A stretch of DNA of 64,000 nt from Oscillospiraceae bacterium (GCA_017465625.1 JAFTVV010000030.1:83092-147091), one strand, 5' to 3'; counted from the stretch's first letter, positions 34,316-41,752 are shown. Numbers and translations are program-made. Notes: a model not told the origin generated them from the sequence alone.

Positions 34316-34726
34316 ATGGAAAACAACAAGAAAAAAGAACTGATGCGCACCATTAAATTTACCCTGTTTTCACTCAGTGCCGGCATTATTCAGATCGCTC
34401 TGTTTGAGCTGCTGGACAAGGTATTCCGCCTTCCTTGGGGAGTGTCCTACACATCGTCGCTGGTTGCGTCTGTGGTGTGGAACTTCACTTTCAACCGGAA
34501 GTTTACCTTCAAGTCTGCCGCCAATGTACCCACAGCGATGCTGAAGGCACTGCTGTTTTACGTGTGGTTTACCCCTCTCACTTTGCTGGGTGGTGACTAT
34601 CTGGTGGAGCAGATGAGCTGGAATAAAGACCTGATGACCTTTATCTGTATGTGTCTGAACTTCGTGCTGGAGTTTCTGTGGCAGAGATTTTATGTATTCA
34701 AGGGCAGCATCGACACTTGCGAATGA
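34316..34726 (+). CDS. GtrA-family membrane protein
   Basis: Small four-helix membrane protein (136 residues) of the GtrA family, often thought to help flip a polyprenyl-linked sugar made by a GtrB-type glucosyltransferase. It has RTIKFTLFSLSAGIIQIALF, the conserved VVWNFTFNRKFTFKS segment (about residues 56-70) and FVLEFLWQRFYVFKG at the end. AAAGGAG precedes the ATG. No GtrB-like partner is adjacent; one of the cluster's glycosyltransferases or a gene elsewhere may serve. It is the last gene of the right polysaccharide operon. Confidence 0.9.
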   Translation: MENNKKKELMRTIKFTLFSLSAGIIQIALFELLDKVFRLPWGVSYTSSLVASVVWNFTFNRKFTFKSAANVPTAMLKALLFYVWFTPLTLLGGDYLVEQMSWNKDLMTFICMCLNFVLEFLWQRFYVFKGSIDTCE

Positions 34727-34758
34727 GATTCCGTTTCATAAAAAGCATACACTGCCCC

Positions 34759-34787
34759 TTGAAACTGTAGTCGTTTGGTGTTAAAAT
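34759..34787 (+). promoter_or_regulatory. Promoter of split transketolase operon
   Basis: TTGAAA (34759-34764), a 17-base spacer and TAAAAT (34782-34787), about 35 bases before the first transketolase subunit. Confidence 0.65.
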
Positions 34788-34821
34788 GTAAAAGATAACC
34801 AATATATTAAGGAGGAACAAC

Positions 34822-35667
34822 ATGACTTCCAGCGAAAAGAAAGACCTGCAAATTATGGCCACCAAGGTGCGCAAGGGTGTAATCGAATCCACCTATGGCG
34901 CAAAGGCCGGCCACCCCGGCGGCAGCCTGTCTGCGGCAGAGGTATTTACTTATCTGTACTTTAAGGAAATGAACATTGATCCTGCAAACCCCAAGTGGGA
35001 GGATCGTGACCGTTTTGTGCTCAGTAAGGGTCACACCACCCCCGGTCTGTATGCCACTTTGGCAAATCGCGGCTACTTCCCCGTGGAAGATCTGCCCACC
35101 TTCCGTCATATCGACAGCTACCTGCAGGGTCACCCCAATATGAATACTGTTCCCGGCGTAGATATGTCTACCGGCTCTTTGGGCCAGGGCATTTCTGCCG
35201 CTGTGGGTATGGCTATGGCTGCCAAGTATCAGGGCAAGACCAACCGTGTGTACACCGTACTGGGTGACGGTGAGATTCAGGAGGGTCAGGTTTGGGAGGC
35301 CTGTATGGCCGCCGCCCACTATAAGCTGGACAATCTGTGCATCGTTGTGGACAATAACGGCCTGCAGATTGACGGCAATGTTGCGGATGTTATGAGCCCC
35401 TATCCCATTGTGGACAAGCTGCTGGCCTTCGGCTTCAACGTGCACGCCGTGGACGGCCACGACTTTGAGGCACTGGAAAAGGCATTCAACAACGCAAAGA
35501 AAACCAAGGGCCAGCCTACCGCCATCGTTATGTCCACCACCAAGGGCAAGGGTGTTTCCTTTATGGAAAACAATGCCGGCTGGCACGGCAAAGCACCCAA
35601 CGATGCGGAGTACGCCCAGGCAATGAAGGAATTGGACGCTGTACTGGCAGAACTGGAGGGAAAGTAA
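34822..35667 (+). CDS. Transketolase, N-terminal subunit
   Basis: Thiamine-diphosphate-binding half of a split transketolase, which moves two-carbon units in the non-oxidative pentose phosphate pathway. The 281-residue protein has KAGHPGGSLSAAEVFTYLYF, SKGHTTPGLYATLA and the cofactor motif LGDGEIQEGQVWEACMAA with VVDNNGLQIDG (about residues 150-180). This matches the N-terminal domain of normal transketolase. AGGAGGAACAAC precedes the ATG. The C-terminal subunit starts one base after its stop. Splitting into two genes is common in Clostridia and archaea; such pairs may also act on 1-deoxyxylulose-like substrates, but transketolase is likelier. Confidence 0.92.
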   Translation: MTSSEKKDLQIMATKVRKGVIESTYGAKAGHPGGSLSAAEVFTYLYFKEMNIDPANPKWEDRDRFVLSKGHTTPGLYATLANRGYFPVEDLPTFRHIDSYLQGHPNMNTVPGVDMSTGSLGQGISAAVGMAMAAKYQGKTNRVYTVLGDGEIQEGQVWEACMAAAHYKLDNLCIVVDNNGLQIDGNVADVMSPYPIVDKLLAFGFNVHAVDGHDFEALEKAFNNAKKTKGQPTAIVMSTTKGKGVSFMENNAGWHGKAPNDAEYAQAMKELDAVLAELEGK

Positions 35668-35668
35668 T

Positions 35669-36604
35669 ATGGAGATGAAGAAAGTTGCTACCCGTGACAG
35701 CTACGGCAATGCATTGACCGAGCTGGGCGCAGAGGTTTCCGACCTGGTGGTTTTGGATGCAGACCTGGCAGGCGCAACCAAGACCGGTGTATTTAAGAAG
35801 GCATTTCCCGACCGTCACTTCGACTTCGGCATTGCCGAGGGCAATATGATGACTGCCGCTGCAGGTATGGCCGCCGCAGGCCTGGTGCCTTTCGTATCCA
35901 GCTTTGCAATGTTTGCCGCAGGCCGTGCCTTTGAGCAGGCCCGTAACTCCATCGGTTACCCCCACCTGAATGTAAAGATCGGTGCGACCCACGGCGGTAT
36001 CTCTGTGGGTGAGGACGGTGCCAGCCACCAGTGCTGTGAGGACTTTGCACTGATGCGTTCCATCCCCGGTATGACGGTCATCTGCCCTGCAGACGATGTG
36101 GAAGCAAAGGCTGCTGTGAAGGCCGCTTATGCCCATCAGGGTCCTGTTTACCTGCGTTTTGGCCGCTTGGCTGTGCCTGTATTCCACAGTGAGGATTATC
36201 AGTTTGTGATCGGCAAGGGTGAAGTGCTGAAGGACGGCACCGATGTTGCCATTATCGCTAACGGTCTGATGGTTTATGAAGCCATCGTTGCAGGCGAAGA
36301 GCTGGCAAAGGTAGGCATCAATGCAATGGTCATCAATATGCCCACCATCAAGCCCTTGGATGAAGAGCTGGTGCTGGAAGCTGCCAAGAAGTGCGGCAAG
36401 GTGATCACCTGTGAAGAGCACTCCATCATCGGCGGCTTGGGTGAAGCAGTCTGTGGCGTGCTGAGCGAGAAGCTGCCCACCGTGGTGCGCCGCATCGGCG
36501 TCAATGATGAGTACGGTCACTCCGGCCCCGCTGTGGCACTTTTGAAGCAGTTCGGCCTGTGCGCTGACCACATTGTGGAAGTTGCAAAGGACCTGTGCAA
36601 ATAA
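35669..36604 (+). CDS. Transketolase, C-terminal subunit
   Basis: Partner of the preceding gene, carrying the pyrimidine-binding and C-terminal domains. The 311-residue protein has VVLDADLAGATKTGVF, the conserved FDFGIAEGNMMTAAAGMAAA (glutamate activating the thiazolium), THGGISVGEDGASHQ, and the C-terminal domain with ITCEEHSIIGGLGEAV. GGAGGG inside the end of the upstream gene lies 8 bases before the ATG, so expression is coupled to give equal subunits. A terminator at 36710-36741 ends the operon. Confidence 0.92.
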   Translation: MEMKKVATRDSYGNALTELGAEVSDLVVLDADLAGATKTGVFKKAFPDRHFDFGIAEGNMMTAAAGMAAAGLVPFVSSFAMFAAGRAFEQARNSIGYPHLNVKIGATHGGISVGEDGASHQCCEDFALMRSIPGMTVICPADDVEAKAAVKAAYAHQGPVYLRFGRLAVPVFHSEDYQFVIGKGEVLKDGTDVAIIANGLMVYEAIVAGEELAKVGINAMVINMPTIKPLDEELVLEAAKKCGKVITCEEHSIIGGLGEAVCGVLSEKLPTVVRRIGVNDEYGHSGPAVALLKQFGLCADHIVEVAKDLCK

Positions 36605-36709
36605 TTTCGTCGCCAATATTTAAAAGATCGTGTTGCGCAATCTTACTTTGCAGACACCAACGAAAAAATCGTAAAATGAGTAGCGGCACCAAGCCGTAGA
36701 CCAATCATA

Positions 36710-36741
36710 AAGGGATGTCCTTGAATTAGGACATCCCTTTT
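36710..36741 (+). terminator. Terminator of transketolase operon
   Basis: 10-11 bp arms (AGGGATGTCC / GGACATCCCT) with an 8-base loop and a following T-run. The preceding 105 bases hold no recognisable gene. Confidence 0.8.
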
Positions 36742-36749
36742 GCTATAAT
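36721..36749 (+). promoter_or_regulatory. Promoter of orphan gene, overlapping the terminator
   Basis: TTGAAT (36721-36726, in the terminator loop), 17 bases, TATAAT (36744-36749). It lies about 36 bases before the orphan gene start. Confidence 0.6.
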
Positions 36750-36785
36750 CGAAACATCAAAATATAAAGAGAGGTTGTTTTGCCG

Positions 36786-37553
36786 ATGATGAAAGATAGA
36801 ACAAGGAACTTTTATTTTTATGCGCTGTTTGGAGTCCCCTTTGATAAAGTGGCCGGACTTGAGGTGAAAGGAAAAATAATACTCTGTGCACACAAAGCTT
36901 ATGGCGATTTAAGCAGAACGATTGGCTATTGCCTGAGCACAAACGAGATCGAGAAAAAGAAAAAAGATCCTGAGGTTCAGAAATACAATAATCAAAAAAA
37001 CATGTTCAAGAATGAAGTGTGCGAGTACATAGGCGGTCAAATATCGGTTTTGCTTGAAAATGTGAGAGGTAAGGGCTGTACAGAATTTGACACATGGCAC
37101 AGCGAGATCTGTAATGAAATAATTAAAAAAGCAAAGGACAAAGAGGGTTTGGTTAAAGACTTTAACTATGGTCAAGCGCAAAAATGGGTGAATATGACTA
37201 TAAAGTATATGGATGTAACGGGCTTATGGGATGATTGTGAGGCGTATAAACATCTGCGTACAATCTGCCATATTCCGGTTGATAGTTATATACTGGAAGC
37301 GGCCTCTGATGAAGGAATTGTTGCACCGTACAAAAATGGAGAGATGGGGTCATACAAAGAATCCAAGTCACTAAAATGGAGTCAGTGGCAAGAAGAGCAT
37401 TATAAGATGTTTATTGGGATACCATATGATAAAAATGGGAATTACAAACAAAAGTGCCTACGAAGCATTCCGAAAAGTTTGCCGGACTGGGAGGACGAAA
37501 AGTGGATAGAGTATGCGCATAAAAACAGTAATAAAAATTCCCCCAAAAAGTAA
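36786..37553 (+). CDS. Hypothetical AT-rich orphan protein
   Basis: Not recognised. The predicted 255-residue protein is soluble, Lys/Tyr/Trp-rich and starts MKDRTRNFYFYALFGVPFDKVAGLEVKGK (only the pattern matters) with a mainly helical middle. It ends in a basic tail (HKNSNKNSPKK) after SQWQEEHYKMFIGIPYDKNG. No signal peptide, membrane segment or catalytic motif is visible. GC and codon use differ from the housekeeping genes around it, and it is alone with its own promoter and terminator, as expected for an acquired accessory gene. It is flanked downstream by a dispersed inverted repeat. Defence, phage-derived or toxin roles are all possible and none is supported. Confidence 0.65.
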   Translation: MMKDRTRNFYFYALFGVPFDKVAGLEVKGKIILCAHKAYGDLSRTIGYCLSTNEIEKKKKDPEVQKYNNQKNMFKNEVCEYIGGQISVLLENVRGKGCTEFDTWHSEICNEIIKKAKDKEGLVKDFNYGQAQKWVNMTIKYMDVTGLWDDCEAYKHLRTICHIPVDSYILEAASDEGIVAPYKNGEMGSYKESKSLKWSQWQEEHYKMFIGIPYDKNGNYKQKCLRSIPKSLPDWEDEKWIEYAHKNSNKNSPKK

Positions 37554-37562
37554 ATTAAAATG

Positions 37563-37594
37563 CCGCGTGCGCGAGTTTCGCGTACGCGGTTTTT
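37563..37594 (+). terminator. Terminator of orphan gene
   Basis: 12-bp arms CCGCGTGCGCGA / TCGCGTACGCGG (one G-T wobble), 3-base loop and TTTTT. Confidence 0.8.
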
Positions 37595-37659
37595 AGATGT
37601 ACCTTTTTTTCCAAAACGATGTTTCGTGATCTGAACCGGCCGGAAGTCGGGGGTACCCC

Positions 37660-37780
37660 GGAATGGCAATGTTATGAAGTCAACGCATCTATGCCATTCC
37701 GAGGAGCCATAGGCGACGTGGGAATCCGTGCTCCAAGGGGTATTACGGATTGCCACGCACCTTCGGTGCTCGCAATGACA
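37660..37780. repeat. Dispersed-type nested inverted repeat (MITE-like)
   Basis: Nested palindromes: GGAATGGCA / TGCCATTCC (37660-37668, 37692-37700), CGTGGGAATCCGT / ACGGATTGCCACG (37717-37729, 37745-37757, one mismatch), and GCACC-ttc-GGTGC (37757-37769). The outer ends TGCCATTCCGAG and, reversed, TGTCATTGCGAG match at 10 of 12. This style of GTCATTGCGAGC element is common in intergenic DNA of Clostridia. Confidence 0.6.
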
Positions 37781-37946
37781 TTCTAAACTTCGTCACATTG
37801 CCCGAGAGGGGTGTCCCTACGTTTAGGTGTGTCGTTTGCATTTTGCGGAGAATTTTATTGTGGTCGGCGGCGGGATTTTCCACAATATGCTGTGGCGTGC
37901 CAAAAAATGTTGGCTTTTTTCTTCGAAAATCTACCGCCGATAGCCG
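37781..37946. other. Non-coding gap before dnaD
   Basis: Nothing recognisable apart from the flanking repeat and the promoter beginning at 37947. Confidence 0.4.
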
Positions 37947-37975
37947 TTGCCTGAATGGAAAAGCTGTGTTATAAT
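37947..37975 (+). promoter_or_regulatory. Promoter of dnaD-dnaC(I)-gph operon
   Basis: TTGCCT (37947-37952), 17 bases, TATAAT (37970-37975), about 30 bases before the TTG start of dnaD. Confidence 0.55.
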
Positions 37976-38007
37976 CTATTCGACAAATTATGAGAGGAGG
38001 GGTTCGG

Positions 38008-38886
38008 TTGCTGTTTGAAGGCTATTCTATGGACTCTTTGACCATCCAAAAATTACTATCTGCGGCCAGCGGTGACGGGGCCCTGTTGTACATCTATCTG
38101 AAAAGCGGCAATGATCCTGTAAACGCTCAAAAGGATTTGCTAATGACCGAAACCCGTTATCAGTGTGCCGCGGCAACGTTGCGGCAGATGGGTCTTTGGC
38201 CGGAGGCACAGAGCAAAATCATTCCAATGGGGGAACGTCCCCAATATACCGAGCAGGATGTGATGCAGGCACTGAATAAAGACCGGGAATTCCGCAGCCT
38301 GTACGGTGAAATTCAGCGCCTTTTGGGTAAGACGTTGAATAATGAGGAACTGAAAATCATTTTAGGCTTTGTGCGCTACCTGGGGCTGCCTGCGGATGTG
38401 ATCTGTGTGCTGGTGTGTTACTGCAAGGATCGGGCGAAGCAAAAGGGCGGCTTGCGCAATCCCTCTTTGCGTACCATTGAAAAAGAGGCATACGCCTGGG
38501 CGGAACAGGGCATCGACACCATTGAACAGGCCGGTGCATTTATCCAAGCGCAGAATCTGCGCCGCAGTCGTCTGCAGGAGCTGATGCGGATTTTGCAGAT
38601 CCGCAATCGGGAATTGACCCCCGGAGAGAAAAACTATGCCCAAAAATGGCTGGAAATGGGTTTGCATAATGATGTGATTGGGTTAGCCTATGAGCGCACC
38701 TGTATCAATACCGGTGCGATGAACTGGCCCTATATGAATAAAATCCTCACCCGTTGGCACGAAAAAGGCTTCCGCACCGCACAGCAGGTGCTGTCGGGGG
38801 ACAAGAAGCCCGTTCCCAAGGGCGCGTCCGGTGAGCTGGGGCAGGCCGAATTGGAGGCCATTCAAAAAGCATTGCAGGAGGTTTAA
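38008..38886 (+). CDS. dnaD: DnaD-domain replication protein
   Basis: Replication initiation/restart protein that helps load the replicative helicase together with a DnaI/DnaC-type loader. The 292-residue product has an N-terminal part, then two helical DnaD-type modules; the second ends with YMNKILTRWHEKG, matching the YxxxIxxxW signature. I chose the TTG at 38008 because AGGAGG lies 8 bases upstream; the ATG at 37990 has no site and the AGGAGG lies inside that extension. The helicase-loader ATPase starts 3 bases after its stop. Similar proteins occur in phages, but the neighbouring genes are chromosomal. Confidence 0.85.
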   Translation: MLFEGYSMDSLTIQKLLSAASGDGALLYIYLKSGNDPVNAQKDLLMTETRYQCAAATLRQMGLWPEAQSKIIPMGERPQYTEQDVMQALNKDREFRSLYGEIQRLLGKTLNNEELKIILGFVRYLGLPADVICVLVCYCKDRAKQKGGLRNPSLRTIEKEAYAWAEQGIDTIEQAGAFIQAQNLRRSRLQELMRILQIRNRELTPGEKNYAQKWLEMGLHNDVIGLAYERTCINTGAMNWPYMNKILTRWHEKGFRTAQQVLSGDKKPVPKGASGELGQAELEAIQKALQEV

Positions 38887-38889
38887 CCT

Positions 38890-39873
38890 ATGGCATACAG
38901 TGCAGAAGTGGTGCGCCGGGCCCGTCGGCGTTTGGAAGAGCAAAAGGAACAGAAGAAGGCGGAAACTGCGGCAAAATTGCAGCAAATCTATGCCGAATTG
39001 CCCCATATCCGGGAGTTGGATGCCCAGCTGCGCAGAACGATGATTCTGGCGGCTCAGGCGGTCTTTACCCAAGGGGACGAGGGAAAAATGGCGATGGAAG
39101 AGGCGAAAAAGGCCAATCTTGCCCTCCAAAAGCAGCGAAAGACGGCCATTGACGCCCGGTTTGGACCGGACTTTTTGGATGAAAGCGAAATTTGTGACCG
39201 CTGCGGCGGCACGGGCTATTTGGGCAGTCACATGTGCAACTGCCTGATAGAGCTGTGTCGGCAGGAGCAGAAGAAAGAGCTGAGTCTTCTGCAGTGCGGT
39301 GAGGGGGATTTTGAACAGTTTAAGCTGGACTATTATCCTGCCCAGGTGGACAGCCGTTACGGTGCAAGTCCCCGTACCATTATGCAGAAGAATTTGGAGC
39401 TGTCCAAGCGGTTTGTGCGCAATTTTGGCGCAGGCAATCTGCTGTTTGTGGGCGGCACAGGCTTGGGGAAAACCTATATGTCCGCCTGTATTGCCAGAAG
39501 CGTAGCAGACGGGGGACATAGTGTGGCTTACGAACCGGCAGGCCACCTGTTTGCCAAGCTGGAACGCAACCGTTTTAACCCCAGTGCGGAGACCGAGGAG
39601 GATATTCGTCGTCTGCAAGAGTGTGATTTGCTGATTGTGGACGATTTGGGCACAGAGCTGCCCGGCAATTTTGTGACTGCAGCCCTGTACGGCCTGCTGA
39701 ACGACCGTTTGCTGGCAGGAAAGCCGATGGTGATCTCCACCAACCTGAATATTGACGAGATTGCCCAGCGTTATTCCCCCCAGATTGCCTCCCGTCTGCA
39801 AGGGCACTTTAAGGTGCTGCCCTTTGTGGGAGAGGATATTCGTGTAATGAAGAATCGAGGAATTGTATTTTGA
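38890..39873 (+). CDS. DnaC/DnaI-like helicase-loader ATPase
   Basis: AAA+ ATPase that loads the replicative helicase. The 327-residue protein has an N-terminal helical region rich in Glu/Lys/Arg (binding helicase), a zinc-binding knuckle CDRCGGTGYLGSHMCNC (about residues 103-119), Walker A GGTGLGKT (about residue 188) and Walker B LLIVDDLGTE (about residue 255). The sensor region STNLNIDEIAQRYSPQIASRL with the arginine finger follows. It resembles the DnaC family ATPases linked to DnaD in Clostridia. It starts 3 bases after dnaD and overlaps the next gene by 4 bases, so the three form one operon. Confidence 0.9.
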   Translation: MAYSAEVVRRARRRLEEQKEQKKAETAAKLQQIYAELPHIRELDAQLRRTMILAAQAVFTQGDEGKMAMEEAKKANLALQKQRKTAIDARFGPDFLDESEICDRCGGTGYLGSHMCNCLIELCRQEQKKELSLLQCGEGDFEQFKLDYYPAQVDSRYGASPRTIMQKNLELSKRFVRNFGAGNLLFVGGTGLGKTYMSACIARSVADGGHSVAYEPAGHLFAKLERNRFNPSAETEEDIRRLQECDLLIVDDLGTELPGNFVTAALYGLLNDRLLAGKPMVISTNLNIDEIAQRYSPQIASRLQGHFKVLPFVGEDIRVMKNRGIVF

Positions 39874-40517
39874 GAATCGGTGTTTTATTTGATTTGGACG
39901 GCACGCTTTTAAATACACTGGAAGATTTGACAGACAGTGTCAATTACGTTTTGAGAAGCCACGGCTGTCCGGAACGTACCCAAAAAAATGTGCGGGACTT
40001 TATCGGAAACGGCGCACGGCGGCTGATTGAGCTGTCACTGCCCGGCACACCGGATGACCCGGATGTGGATACGGCTCTTGCGGAGTATCAGACCTACTAT
40101 AAGGCCCATAGTCAGGTAAAAACCCGTCCCTATGAGGGCGTGGTAGAGGCACTGCAGGAATTGCAGAAAAACTACCCTGTTGCAATCGTGTCCAATAAGC
40201 CGGACGGGGCGACCAAGGTGCTGTGCCGGCAGTGGTTTGGGGATGTGTATGCAGCAGGAGAGAGCGCAGATTGTCCCCGTAAGCCTGCGCCGGATATGCT
40301 GCTTCGGGCGATGGAGGCCATTGGCGTGGACCGCTGCGTGTACGTGGGCGACAGCGATGTGGATGTGATCACAGCCCATAATGCAGGCGCTCAGTGCCTG
40401 AGCGTACTGTGGGGCTTCCGGGATCGGGCAGATATTGAAAAGGCCGGCGGCACCCATTTCTGCGAAGATCCCAAGGATTTGCTTCCTTGCTTGTATAAAC
40501 TGTTGCAGGAAATCTGA
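39870..40517 (+). CDS. gph: HAD-family phosphoglycolate phosphatase
   Basis: Haloacid-dehalogenase superfamily hydrolase, 215 residues. It has VLFDLDGTLLNTLEDL (nucleophile aspartate, motif I), IVSNKP (motif II), KPAPDMLLRAME (motif III lysine) and YVGDSDVDVITAHNAG (motif IV). A helical cap lies between motifs I and II, as in Gph, which hydrolyses phosphoglycolate. The start is a TTG overlapping the previous stop (TTGA), with GAGG 9 bases before. Substrate is inferred from the family; related enzymes (PgmB, pyrophosphatase PpaX) look similar. Confidence 0.85.
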   Translation: MRIGVLFDLDGTLLNTLEDLTDSVNYVLRSHGCPERTQKNVRDFIGNGARRLIELSLPGTPDDPDVDTALAEYQTYYKAHSQVKTRPYEGVVEALQELQKNYPVAIVSNKPDGATKVLCRQWFGDVYAAGESADCPRKPAPDMLLRAMEAIGVDRCVYVGDSDVDVITAHNAGAQCLSVLWGFRDRADIEKAGGTHFCEDPKDLLPCLYKLLQEI

Positions 40518-40600
40518 TAGCGGCATTTTCCTACAGCTTTCACTTGACGGATGCCGTAAAATATGGTACTATCTACCTCGTTGATGGATGTACCATCCAC

Positions 40601-40687
40601 GCCGGTATGGTGGAATAGGTAGACACAAGGGACTTAAAATCCCTCGCCGTAAAAAGCGTACCGGTTCGAGTCCGGTTACCGGCACCA
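40601..40687 (+). tRNA. tRNA-Leu (anticodon UAA)
   Basis: 87-base cloverleaf with acceptor stem GCCGGTA / TACCGGC, D arm around GTGGAATAGGTAGACAC, anticodon stem AGGGA / TCCCT and loop CTTAAAA with anticodon TAA at 40635-40637. A long variable arm (class II) and T loop GGTTCGAGTCC follow, with CCA encoded (40685-40687). The class II shape and UAA anticodon give leucine. Confidence 0.95.
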
Positions 40688-40726
40688 TGAAAAGACCGTG
40701 ATTGCGATGCAATCACGGTCTTTTCA
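40688..40726 (+). terminator. Terminator of tRNA-Leu
   Basis: 18-bp arms (from TGAAAAGACCGTGATTGC) with a GAT loop directly after the tRNA CCA, ending in TTTTCA. Confidence 0.85.
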
Positions 40727-40893
40727 ATGATGTTTGCCTTTTCGGCAAATGATGTTGTTGCACGAATGATGTCGGCTGCGCCTGATGATGTCGCTTCGCT
40801 AATGTGTTCTGGCAAACATCGCATCATTGCGAGTGAAACGAGCAACATCATTATGCGGAGCATAACATCATATTGCCGTAGGCGATGCATCAT
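40727..40893. repeat. Opposed array of ATGATGT motifs with small hairpins
   Basis: ATGATGT occurs at 40727, 40749, 40766 and 40785. Its reverse complement, ACATCAT or GCATCAT, occurs at 40821, 40845, 40865 and 40887. Spacing is 17-24 bases. Several spacers are short hairpins (TTTGCC-ttttc-GGCAAA; TGCGAG/CTCG-type; TATGC-ggа-type GCATA; ATTGCC/GGCgAT). The two halves face each other. No gene is present. Confidence 0.6.
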
Positions 40894-40921
40894 TGAAATC
40901 GTTGCTCTTTTATAGTATAAT
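40893..40921 (+). promoter_or_regulatory. Promoter of MazG-like gene
   Basis: TTGAAA (40893-40898), 17 bases, TATAAT (40916-40921). The transcript would start just before the 18-nt hairpin units. Confidence 0.7.
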
Positions 40922-40939
40922 GAAAAACAAGGAATAAAT

Positions 40940-40988
40940 CCACCCTTGGTGGGTGAAATCACTTCGTGATGAAATCCGACTTCGTCGG
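40940..40988 (+). repeat. Three 13-nt hairpins at an 18-nt period in gene leader
   Basis: CCACC-ctt-GGTGG (40940-40952), ATCAC-ttc-GTGAT (40958-40970) and CCGAC-ttc-GTCGG (40976-40988). Each has 5-bp arms and a 3-base loop, joined by 5-base linkers GTGAA and GAAAT. The stems differ but stay complementary. Confidence 0.7.
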
Positions 40989-41041
40989 GAGAGAGGACGG
41001 ATATAATGCATGAAGATAAACGAAACAGAGGAGCACACAAA

Positions 41042-41377
41042 ATGAGAATTTCTATTGATGAACTGCAGGCGTATCTGGCAGATCGGTACTGCGGTTGGGC
41101 AACCGAGCAAAGTATGTTTATGAAGCTGGTGGAGGAAATGGGGGAGGTTGCCGAGGTTCTCAACAAGCGAGCCGGACGCAAAGCCTCCGACGAAAACGAC
41201 TTGCAGGAACAATTGGGCGTTGAATTGGTGGATATGATCCATTATATTGTTGCCATTGCCGCGATTAACGACATTGATCTTTCCACCCTGATGATTGAAA
41301 AGGATAAAAAAGCGTCCGTTAAGTACAATCACAAAATAAACCTTGAAACTTTCTTATCGGAGAAAAACAGCAAATAG
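41042..41377 (+). CDS. MazG-like nucleotide pyrophosphohydrolase domain protein
   Basis: Small all-helical NTP pyrophosphohydrolase-like protein of 111 residues. The metal-binding pattern is present in KLVEEMGEVAEVLNK (EExxE, about residues 29-43) and LGVELVDMIHYIVAI (ExxxD, about residues 60-75). Such proteins clear damaged or excess nucleotides. The ATG at 41042 has GAGGAG 8 bases upstream, better than the ATG at 41006. The leader carries three short hairpins. It is monocistronic and followed by a palindromic repeat that can end transcription. Confidence 0.8.
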   Translation: MRISIDELQAYLADRYCGWATEQSMFMKLVEEMGEVAEVLNKRAGRKASDENDLQEQLGVELVDMIHYIVAIAAINDIDLSTLMIEKDKKASVKYNHKINLETFLSEKNSK

Positions 41378-41399
41378 TTTAAAACGTATTAGCAGAAAC

Positions 41400-41516
41400 G
41401 GGGGTGTCTCAATGTACGAGACACCCCCTGAAAATATATTTTATATTGTATCGCAAGGGGCGGCCTATGTGCCGCCCCTTGTTCTTTGTATTATAAGGAT
41501 TTTTCCGGAATGACAC
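41400..41516. repeat. Composite palindromic repeat unit, copy 2
   Basis: GGGGGTGTCTC / GAGACACCCCC (41400-41410, 41418-41428), A/T spacer, AAGGGGCGGC-ctatgt-GCCGCCCCTT (41455-41480), then GGAATGACACA at 41507. Same order and loop sequence as at 2789-2905. The first hairpin can serve as terminator of the MazG-like gene. Confidence 0.6.
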
Positions 41517-41524
41517 AATGATGC

Positions 41525-41752
41525 TCATACTCTGAACTCAAATAATTTGCTTGGGGGAATATCCAATGCTTCTGCCAGCTTAAACAAGATATCAAAAGAA
41601 ACACTTACCTTACCTAATTCAATGGAACTAACATAAGTTCGGTGAATGTCAACCATTTCTGCCAGCTGGGTTTGAGACAGCCTTTTCTTCTTGCGATAAT
41701 ATACGACATTCAAACCAAACTGTTGGTATAGGTCTTTATATTCATCTTTCAT
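41525..41752 (-). CDS. XRE-family HTH transcriptional regulator
   Basis: Single-domain DNA-binding protein of 75 residues. The helix-turn-helix covers about residues 12-65: LNVVYYRKKKRLSQTQLAEMVDIHRTYVSSIELG in outline, with the recognition helix at HRTYVSSIE. No other domain is present. GGGGG lies 8 bases before the ATG. It is divergent from the repeat surface-protein gene at 41901, whose full-consensus promoter lies in the 149-base gap between them, so it may regulate that gene and itself. That is inference from position. Confidence 0.9.
   Translation of the reverse strand: MKDEYKDLYQQFGLNVVYYRKKKRLSQTQLAEMVDIHRTYVSSIELGKVSVSFDILFKLAEALDIPPSKLFEFRV

Noticed and set aside
36786-37553. Prophage or integrated element around the orphan gene
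   Set aside because: No integrase, phage structural genes or attachment-site repeats nearby; dnaD/dnaC neighbours fit a chromosomal replication operon.
40727-40893. CRISPR array
   Set aside because: Motif is only 7 bases, reverses orientation in mid-array, spacers are self-complementary and uneven, and no cas genes are present.
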